Assembly: GCA_030696045.1 (NCBI GenBank)
Contig: JAUYNO010000032.1
Span: forward strand, 1 to 34,519
Direction: 5' to 3'
Source: Stagnimonas sp.
GTDB taxonomy: Bacteria > Pseudomonadota > Gammaproteobacteria > Nevskiales > Nevskiaceae
Length of the DNA stretch: 34,519 nucleotides
A program made the translations under genes and the position numbers. Position 1 is the stretch's first letter. Each line of letters starts with the position of its first letter. This document shows, piece after piece, positions 28,502-34,519 of this stretch. A model generated the notes under the pieces. That model saw nothing but the letters and a program-made list of their open reading frames with translations, was not told where the DNA came from and searched no databases.

Positions 28502-29848
28502 CTAGGCCTGCGCCAGCCCGAACTTCTCCATCCGCCGATACAAAGCCTGCCGCGACAGGCCCAGCTCGCGCGCGGCGATAGCGATAACGCCGTTGGCGGC
28601 ATCGAGTGCGCGCTGCACCGACTCGCGGTCGGGCTCGACGCCGCCGTTCGGGACTTCGGCGGCCGCGGCCAGCTTCTGCAAGCCGAGGTCGGCGGGCTGG
28701 ATTTCCTCCCCGCTGGCCAGGATGCAGGCGCGCCGCACGCTGTTCTGCAGCTCGCGGACATTGCCGGGCCAGCTATGCGCCAGCAGGGCACGCTCGGCCT
28801 CGGCGCTGAAGCGGTGCGCGCCGTCGAGGAAGGCGCGCGCGGTCGGCAGCACGTCGTCGCGCCGGCTGGCCAGCGGTGGCACGTTCAGCTCGATGACATT
28901 GAGCCGGTAGTAGAGGTCTTCGCGGAAGCTGCCGGCCTTGATGCCGGCGCGCAGGTCGGCATTGGTGGCGCTGATCACGCGCACGATCACGTGCCGCGTC
29001 TGGGTGCTGCCCAGGCGCTCGAACTGGCCGGTCTGCAGCACCCGCAGCAGCTTCACCTGGCCTTCCAGCGACAGCGTGCCCAACTCGTCGAGGAACAGGG
29101 TGCCGCCATCGGCGGCCTCGAAGCGGCCGGGCCGCGCCTTGTTGCTGGCGCCGGTGTAGGCGCCGGGCTCGGCGCCGAACAGTTCGGCGCTCATCAGCTC
29201 GGCCGGCAGGGCGCCGACGTTGACGCGGATGAAGGGGCCGTCGGCCACACTCGAATTGGCCTGGATGATCTCGGCGATCTTCTCCTTGCCGGCGCCGTTG
29301 GGGCCGGTAATCAGCACCGGCACGTCGGCACGCGCGACGCGGGTCGCCAGCGACACCGTCTCGTGCATGGCGTCGCTTTCGTACACCAGACCGCAGAGGT
29401 CGAAGGCGCCCGCGACCTTCTGCCGTACCACGCGCCGCGCCGAGACCAGGCGCTTGTTCTCGCGGGTGGCGGCGTGCAGGCGCAGCAGGTTGTGGACAGT
29501 GGTCAGCAGCTTGCGGTCGTCCCAGGGCTTGCCGAGATAGTCGGCGGCACCCTCCTTCATCAGGGTCACGGCCGTCTCGACGCTGGTCCAGGCCGTGAGC
29601 AGGATGATCGGCATGTCCGGCTCGCGGCTGCGGATGGCGCGGAACAATTCGACGCCCTCCTCGCCCGAGGTGGTATCGCGCCGGAAGTTCATGTCCTGCA
29701 CCACCAGGTCGATGGCGGATTCGTCGAGCACCGCCAGCGCCTGCTCCGGCGACTCCGCGACCCGCACCTTCAGGCCGTGGATCGAGAACAGCAGATCCAG
29801 CGCGGTGCACACCGCCGTGTTGTCGTCGACCACCAGTACCGTAGACAT
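28502..29848 (-). CDS. Sigma54-dependent response regulator, NtrC family
   Basis: 448 aa from the ATG at 29848. Receiver domain with acidic Asp8/Asp9, phospho-acceptor Asp52, Thr85 and Lys107. AAA+ domain with Walker A GPNGAGKE (182-189), the sigma54-contact loop GAYTGA (229-234) and Walker B LFLDE (251-255). C-terminal Fis-type helix-turn-helix (AARELGLSRQALYRRMEKFG). So it should activate sigma54 promoters when phosphorylated, probably by the adjacent kinase. It starts 17 bases after the second permease, in the same operon. Its likely targets include this transport operon, but no -24/-12 site is visible inside the window. Confidence 0.95.
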   Translation of the reverse strand: MSTVLVVDDNTAVCTALDLLFSIHGLKVRVAESPEQALAVLDESAIDLVVQDMNFRRDTTSGEEGVELFRAIRSREPDMPIILLTAWTSVETAVTLMKEGAADYLGKPWDDRKLLTTVHNLLRLHAATRENKRLVSARRVVRQKVAGAFDLCGLVYESDAMHETVSLATRVARADVPVLITGPNGAGKEKIAEIIQANSSVADGPFIRVNVGALPAELMSAELFGAEPGAYTGASNKARPGRFEAADGGTLFLDELGTLSLEGQVKLLRVLQTGQFERLGSTQTRHVIVRVISATNADLRAGIKAGSFREDLYYRLNVIELNVPPLASRRDDVLPTARAFLDGAHRFSAEAERALLAHSWPGNVRELQNSVRRACILASGEEIQPADLGLQKLAAAAEVPNGGVEPDRESVQRALDAANGVIAIAARELGLSRQALYRRMEKFGLAQA

Positions 29849-29865
29849 ACCCGCGACTCTAAGGC

Positions 29866-31095
29866 TCAGGCGCTGCGGGTGGCGAGCGCCGGCGGCAGTT
29901 CGGCGGCGCGGCGCGCCGGCGCCAGTACCGCGATCTGCCCCAGCACCCAGAGGAACAGCACACCCACTGGCACATAACGCCAGTCCAGCGGCGGCAGGTC
30001 GAAGGTGTTGACCATCCACCAGCTCAGCGCGAACGACAGGCCGACGCCGACCAGGGCGCCGCCGGTGGTGATGAGCCAGCTCTCGACCAGGAAGTAGCGA
30101 ATGATGTCGCCCTTCTGCGCGCCCAGGGCGCGTCGGGTGCCGATCTGCTTGCGGCGCACGTTCACATTGAACGAGGCCAGGCCGATGATGCCCAGCGAGG
30201 TCACCGCCACGATCAGCACGATCACCGTGCCCAGGATCACCGCCATCGCCCGGTAGCTGGCATAGGTATCGGACTCGATCTCGCTCTGGGTGCGCGGGCT
30301 GCGGATGATGCGATCCGGGTCCAGCTCCTGCAGCTTCTTCTCGACCTGCGGCATCAGGGCGTTGCGCTGGCCGGGCTGGCTCCGGATGACGTAGACCAGG
30401 TAGGCCGGCTCCAGCCGGTACTGCGACAGCAGCATGGCCTGCTCCAATTCACCGAAGCTGATCCAGGGCGCCTGCAGGCGCTCGACCACGCCGACCACGT
30501 GCTGCGCGGTGCCGTCGTCGGTGTAGAGCGTCTTGCCCGCGACCGGCCCGCCGCCGGGAAACATCTTCTTCGCCAGCGTCTGCGACAGGATGATGCTGGC
30601 CTCGCCGCGATCGGCGGTACGGTCGCCGCGCTTGACTTCCTCGGGCAGGAAGCCGCGGCCTTCGACCAGCTTCAGGCCCAGCGAGCCCAGGCTGTGGTCG
30701 TCAGTGTAGTAGTTGGCGGTGAACTGGCCATCGCCCGGCTTGATGTCCGGGCTCTGGTAGATGCGGCCGGAGCTGCCGCCCTCGGACAGCGGCAGCGAAT
30801 TGATGACGCCGGCATCGACGATGCCGGGCATGGCGCGGATCGCGGCCATGTCGCGGTCGATGTCGTTGGCCAGGTTGAAGCCCGGCTTGTAGGGCTTGAC
30901 CCGCATCGAGAAGACGTTCTCGCTGTCGACGCCGCTGGGCCGTGCCATCTGCCGCACCCGGTCCTGGATGATGAAGATGGCATTGGTGAGGATGGCCAGG
31001 GTGATCGCGCACTGCAGGGCGATCAGCACCGCGCCCGCGCGGCTGCGGGTGAGGGCACGCAGCACCGGCCCGGCTTCGAGGAAGAACTTTTTCAT
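29866..31095 (-). CDS. ABC transporter permease, MacB/FtsX-like (second)
   Basis: 409 aa. MacB-type topology: one N-terminal membrane helix (about 20-43), a large periplasmic domain (about 50-275), then three C-terminal helices of the FtsX domain (AVILGTVIVLIVAVTSLGII and on). RRKQIGTRRALGAQKGDIIRYF is the conserved cytosolic coupling segment that meets the ATPase. AGGA precedes the ATG. It is paired with the permease just upstream, likely as a heterodimer. Confidence 0.93.
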   Translation of the reverse strand: MKKFFLEAGPVLRALTRSRAGAVLIALQCAITLAILTNAIFIIQDRVRQMARPSGVDSENVFSMRVKPYKPGFNLANDIDRDMAAIRAMPGIVDAGVINSLPLSEGGSSGRIYQSPDIKPGDGQFTANYYTDDHSLGSLGLKLVEGRGFLPEEVKRGDRTADRGEASIILSQTLAKKMFPGGGPVAGKTLYTDDGTAQHVVGVVERLQAPWISFGELEQAMLLSQYRLEPAYLVYVIRSQPGQRNALMPQVEKKLQELDPDRIIRSPRTQSEIESDTYASYRAMAVILGTVIVLIVAVTSLGIIGLASFNVNVRRKQIGTRRALGAQKGDIIRYFLVESWLITTGGALVGVGLSFALSWWMVNTFDLPPLDWRYVPVGVLFLWVLGQIAVLAPARRAAELPPALATRSA

Positions 31096-31107
31096 GGAGG
31101 TGGTTCC

Positions 31108-32418
31108 TTACTGCGTCTTCAGAAGGCCGGCGGGCGCCAGCTGCACCGCGCGCCAGGCCGGATAGAGGCCGGCAGCGAGACTGCTCAGCAGCGCCAGCCC
31201 CACCGCGATCAGCAGCAGGCGGCCGTCGAGTTGCACCAGATGGTCGTAGCCACCGTACAGCGCCTTGACTCCGCGCAGCCCGCCGAAGGCCAGCAGCAGG
31301 CCCAGCGCGCCGCCGAGCAGGCCGATCAGGCCGACCTCGACCAGATGCTTCTGCACGATCTGCCAGCGGGTGGCACCAACCGCGCGGCGCAGGGCGATCT
31401 CCGCCGACTTGCCGAGGAATTTCGCCAGCAGCAGGCCGACGATATTGAGCAGGCAGACCGCAAGGAACAGGAAGGACAGGCCCACCAGCACCCGCGAGTC
31501 GTCGGTCACCACCTCGCGCTCGTCCATCCACTTCATCACGTCGCTCAGGCGGTTGTTGAGCGGGCGCGGGAAGCGGCCGAGCTTCTTCTGTTCCAATACA
31601 TATTGGTCGATGTAGGCCTGGTAGTCGTCCTTGGTCTTCGCGTCTGGCAGCTCGGCCCAGAACTGGATCCAGATGTATTCGGAGTTGAGGAAGTCCTGGA
31701 AGGAATTGATCTTCTCCGGCTTCCAGGCATTGGTGTTGCCGTAGCTGGTCAGCTCCAGCGCCGTGCCCAGGCCGAAGGGCACGTAGACCTCTTCCGGATC
31801 GTCGAAGTCGCCGTTATTGGGATCGTAGAACTTCGGCGAGGGATGCCAGTGATCCATCACGCCGACCACCCGGTACTCGCGGTCATCGAGCCGGATGTTC
31901 TTGCCGACACTGTTCGCACCACCGAAGACCTTGTCGTTGATCTCCTTGCTCAGCACCACGATTTGCTGGGCATTCCGGTCAGCTGACCGGTCCCAGCCGC
32001 CGCCGAAAAGGAAAGGCACCTCGAACAGGCCGAAGAAATCACCGTAGGTGACGCGCGCCAGCACGGTGAACGGCGGCTGCTTCGCCTCGGCATCCTGCAG
32101 GGCGAAGCCGGACTTGAACATCGCGGCCTGACGCTTGGGGATGGTCGACTCCATCAGCGCCTGGGCGTCGCGGTAGCTCAGCTCCGGTGGCGGCCGGCCG
32201 GACTCGGTGTAGGGATCGTTGGGGTCCCAGCTGTCGAGCTGCACCGCGTACAGCGCACTGCTCTTGTGCGGAATCGGGTTGTTCGACATCAGGGTGTAGA
32301 CCGTCAGCGTGGTCATGCACACGCCAATGCCCAGGCCAATCGCGCCGATCATCAGCAGCGACAGCACCGGGTGCTTGCGCAGACTCATCCAGGCGAGCCT
32401 CAGGTTGTAGGTGAGCAT
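31108..32418 (-). CDS. ABC transporter permease, MacB/FtsX-like (first)
   Basis: 436 aa. N-terminal helix (about 18-43, LLMIGAIGLGIGVCMTTLTV), periplasmic MacB-like core (about 50-310), then FtsX-type helices. EIALRRAVGATRWQIVQKHL is the coupling segment. The periplasmic domain is larger than in the partner. AGGGGA lies about 6 bases upstream of the ATG. It starts 11 bases after the ATPase stop. MacB-like exporters move substrates from the periplasm or inner-membrane leaflet by mechanotransmission. Confidence 0.94.
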   Translation of the reverse strand: MLTYNLRLAWMSLRKHPVLSLLMIGAIGLGIGVCMTTLTVYTLMSNNPIPHKSSALYAVQLDSWDPNDPYTESGRPPPELSYRDAQALMESTIPKRQAAMFKSGFALQDAEAKQPPFTVLARVTYGDFFGLFEVPFLFGGGWDRSADRNAQQIVVLSKEINDKVFGGANSVGKNIRLDDREYRVVGVMDHWHPSPKFYDPNNGDFDDPEEVYVPFGLGTALELTSYGNTNAWKPEKINSFQDFLNSEYIWIQFWAELPDAKTKDDYQAYIDQYVLEQKKLGRFPRPLNNRLSDVMKWMDEREVVTDDSRVLVGLSFLFLAVCLLNIVGLLLAKFLGKSAEIALRRAVGATRWQIVQKHLVEVGLIGLLGGALGLLLAFGGLRGVKALYGGYDHLVQLDGRLLLIAVGLALLSSLAAGLYPAWRAVQLAPAGLLKTQ

Positions 32419-32429
32419 CGTGGCGTCCC

Positions 32430-33140
32430 CTAGGCGGCGAGCGATTCGCGCTCGGTCTGCGCGGCCGCGAACGCGGTGAAGTCGGTCACCTGGCCGTCCA
32501 TCACATGGATGTTGCGGTGGGCGCGGCGCGCCAGCTCGGGATCGTGGGTGACCATGACGATGGTGGTGCCGGCGGCGTTGATCTCCTCCAGCATTTCCAG
32601 CACCTGGCGCGCCATCAGTGAGTCGAGATTGCCGGTCGGTTCGTCGGCAAACAGGATGCGCGGCGTGCCCGCCAGGGCGCGGGCGATGGCGACGCGCTGC
32701 TGCTGGCCACCCGAGAGCTGCGAGGGCAGGTGCTTGGCGCGCGAAGCCAGACCTACCTGCTCCAGCGCCTTGTCGATGCGCCGACGGCGCTCGCCGCCGC
32801 TCATGCCGCGATAGCGCAGGGGCACGTCGACGTTGTCGAACACCGACAGGTCCGGCAGCAGGTTGAAGCCCTGAAAGATGAAGCCGATCTTCTCGTTGCG
32901 CAGCCGCGAGCGGGCGGCGTCGTCGAGATGGCTCACGTCCTGGCCATCGAGCCGGTAGCTGCCGGTGTCGAAGGTCTCCAGCAGGCCCGCGATGTTGAGG
33001 AAGGTGGTCTTGCCGGAGCCCGACGGCCCGGTGACGGCGACGAACTCGCCTTCCGCGACGTTCAGGCTGAAGTCGCGCAGGGCGTGGGTCTGGACCAGTT
33101 CGGTGCGGAACACCTTGCTGATGTGGGTCATCTGCAGCAT
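32430..33140 (-). CDS. ABC transporter ATPase, MacB/LolD-like
   Basis: 236 aa. Walker A GPSGSGKT (38-45), Q-loop FQGFNLLP, signature LSGGQQQR, Walker B RILFADEPTG, and switch His in VTHD. These are the hallmarks of the LolD/MacB/FtsE class. The start at 33140 (MLQMTHISKV) is chosen because AGGAG lies 8 bases upstream and the family begins here; a longer in-frame reading to 33236 overlaps the adaptor gene and adds no conserved residues. Confidence 0.96.
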   Translation of the reverse strand: MLQMTHISKVFRTELVQTHALRDFSLNVAEGEFVAVTGPSGSGKTTFLNIAGLLETFDTGSYRLDGQDVSHLDDAARSRLRNEKIGFIFQGFNLLPDLSVFDNVDVPLRYRGMSGGERRRRIDKALEQVGLASRAKHLPSQLSGGQQQRVAIARALAGTPRILFADEPTGNLDSLMARQVLEMLEEINAAGTTIVMVTHDPELARRAHRNIHVMDGQVTDFTAFAAAQTERESLAA

Positions 33141-33177
33141 GGGGAGGACTCCTGTCGATTGCGGATTGCGAAGCGGA

Positions 33178-34458
33178 TCAGTTGCGGAGATAGAGCGTTT
33201 CTGCGTCTTCAAAACCGTCGTTGCCGGAGAGCACAATCTGGTCGCCCTCCTTCAAGCCAGCCAGCACTTCGACGCTGGCGATGCTGGTGGCGCCGATCTG
33301 GATGGGCGTGCGCCGGGCGAGGCCGTCAGCGATCACATAGGCGCTGCGACCGCCGCCGGCTTCGAGGAAGGGTCCGCGCGCCACCATCAGCACGCCGTCG
33401 CGCTCGTCGAGCACGATGCGCACGCTGACGCGCTGGTTCTGGCGCAGATCCGAAGGCGTCTCGCCGTCGAAGCGCAGGCGCGCGACGACCTGGCCGTTCT
33501 GCACTTCCGGGGAGACGGCCGTGAGCTTGCCGCGATGGCGCTGCTCGCCCCAGGCGATCTCGGCGCCCAGGCCCAGGCCCATGCTCTGGGCGTAGGTCTC
33601 GGGCACCTGGATCTCAACTTCCAGCTGCGACAGATCGACCACGGTCAGCAGCGGCTGGTTGGCGGCGACGGCCGCTTTCTGCGCGACCGCAAGGCTGCCG
33701 ACCACGCCGTCCACCGGCGCCCGGACGCTGAGCTCGTCGGCGCGGCGACGCAGGTTGTCGACCAGCAGGGCCTGCCGCGCGGCCTCCTGTTGGCGGGAGC
33801 GCAGCTCGAATTCCAGGCCCTCGGCGAGTAGGCCGTTCTCTTCACCCATCTGCTGCTCGCGCACCTGGGCGATCTTCAGCTCGTCAGCACGGCGCGCCTG
33901 TTCGATGGCGGGGATGGCGCCGCGACGCACCGCGTCCTTGGCACGCTCCAGCTCGCGCTCGGCGGCCTCCACCGTCACCCGTGCCAGTTCCACCGCCATG
34001 CGGCCCTGCGATTGCCGGGTGCGGGCATCGACCCGCTGGCGGGCAACCGCTGAGCGCAGGCCGTCGAGATTCGCACTCTCACGCGCCAGCTCGTTGCGGA
34101 CGTCGGGGCTGTCGACCAGGGCCAGCACCTGACCCTTCTTCACCGTCTCGCCGGCGGCGACCTGCAGCGTCACCACGCCGGGCGCAGTGGCGTACAGCGT
34201 CGGGCTCACGGCGGCGACGGCGCGCCCCTGTGCCGACACATCCGAGACGAAGCGCCCGCGCGTGACCACCGCCGTGCGCAGGCGCTCCAGCGACACCGAG
34301 CGTTCGGCACTGCCCCAGCGCGACATCGCCGGCCAGGCAAAGGCGGCGAGCAGCGCGACCACCAGCACCGGCACCGCAATCTTCAGCCAGGGACGGCGAC
34401 GCGCTCCGCTGGGAGCGACCAGGCTGTCCTGGCCCGAAGTGCCTTGAATGATTGCCAT
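33178..34458 (-). CDS. Periplasmic adaptor (membrane-fusion) protein, HlyD/MacA-like
   Basis: 426 aa. A single inner-membrane helix at about 26-46, then the beta-barrel/lipoyl halves (TAPGVVTLQVAAGETVKKGQ and LSVRAPVDGVVGSLAVAQ) around a long alpha-hairpin (about 115-235) rich in Arg, Glu and Ala. It links an inner-membrane exporter to an outer-membrane channel. No outer-membrane factor gene is seen in the window; it may lie beyond 34519 or be shared (TolC). It is the first visible gene of the operon and its promoter would be in or beyond the last 61 bases. Confidence 0.94.
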   Translation of the reverse strand: MAIIQGTSGQDSLVAPSGARRRPWLKIAVPVLVVALLAAFAWPAMSRWGSAERSVSLERLRTAVVTRGRFVSDVSAQGRAVAAVSPTLYATAPGVVTLQVAAGETVKKGQVLALVDSPDVRNELARESANLDGLRSAVARQRVDARTRQSQGRMAVELARVTVEAAERELERAKDAVRRGAIPAIEQARRADELKIAQVREQQMGEENGLLAEGLEFELRSRQQEAARQALLVDNLRRRADELSVRAPVDGVVGSLAVAQKAAVAANQPLLTVVDLSQLEVEIQVPETYAQSMGLGLGAEIAWGEQRHRGKLTAVSPEVQNGQVVARLRFDGETPSDLRQNQRVSVRIVLDERDGVLMVARGPFLEAGGGRSAYVIADGLARRTPIQIGATSIASVEVLAGLKEGDQIVLSGNDGFEDAETLYLRN

Positions 34459-34519
34459 GCCTAGGGCCTGTGAACGCTATGGGGATCGCTGCGGCCGAAG
34501 GCTGTTTTGGCGCAGTGCA

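Noticed and set aside
33141..33236. Longer N-terminus for the ABC ATPase starting at 33236
   Set aside because: It would overlap the adaptor gene, has no conserved residues, and the ATG at 33140 has a proper AGGAG site.
34459..34519. Sigma54 promoter upstream of the exporter operon
   Set aside because: Only 61 bases are available and none match GG-N10-GC in a convincing TGGCAC-N5-TTGC context.

Overview
The window is a high-GC gammaproteobacterial chromosome segment. The core order on the minus strand, rsmG-parA-parB-atpI-atpBEFHAGDC-glmU-glmS, is the classic gammaproteobacterial order. REP-like elements with a GTAG head, tandem GGGAGAC-type heptamers and other GC-rich intergenic palindromes fit a lineage near Lysobacterales/Xanthomonadales or Nevskiales. 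The sequence alone does not fix genus or species.

Layout. (1) 1-1342: more AT-rich, foreign-looking DNA directly downstream of glmS. It holds the start of an IS3-type transposase, the N-terminal stub of a T4 gp44-like clamp-loader ATPase cut off just before its P-loop, an unknown 215-aa gene with a strong hairpin over its ribosome site, and an unknown small gene. (2) 1360-5680: glmS and glmU (UDP-GlcNAc synthesis), with a plus-strand pair of small membrane-anchored proteins between them. (3) 5798-8826: a DUF1501 (Tat lipoprotein)/DUF1800 pair inserted between glmU and the ATP synthase operon. (4) 8942-15986: complete F1Fo ATP synthase operon atpIBEFHAGDC with a good promoter and a strong terminator. 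(5) 16067-20041: rsmG, parA, a DJ-1/PfpI-like gene, parB and an SDR dehydrogenase, tightly packed or overlapping. (6) 20087-26763, plus strand: a zinc-ribbon/class III cyclase/AAA/TPR protein, two overlapping amidohydrolases and tag, ending in a REP doublet. (7) 27027-34458, minus strand: a membrane-fusion protein, an ABC ATPase, two MacB-like permeases, an NtrC-type sigma54 activator and an NtrY-like histidine kinase. The kinase gene is bracketed by two GC-rich inverted-repeat elements of one family.

How it fits together. The core is housekeeping: cell-wall precursor synthesis, energy, 16S rRNA methylation and chromosome partition. Accessory pieces are interleaved into it without breaking core genes: DUF1501/1800, the DJ-1-like gene splitting parA/parB, and the SDR. 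The last block looks like a self-contained envelope-export module with its own two-component system. The most unusual items are the glmS-adjacent remnant island, the amidohydrolase pair in which the second member has lost the first metal-binding His, and the repeats around the kinase gene. I did not find a clearly new defence or mobile system that is complete within the window.
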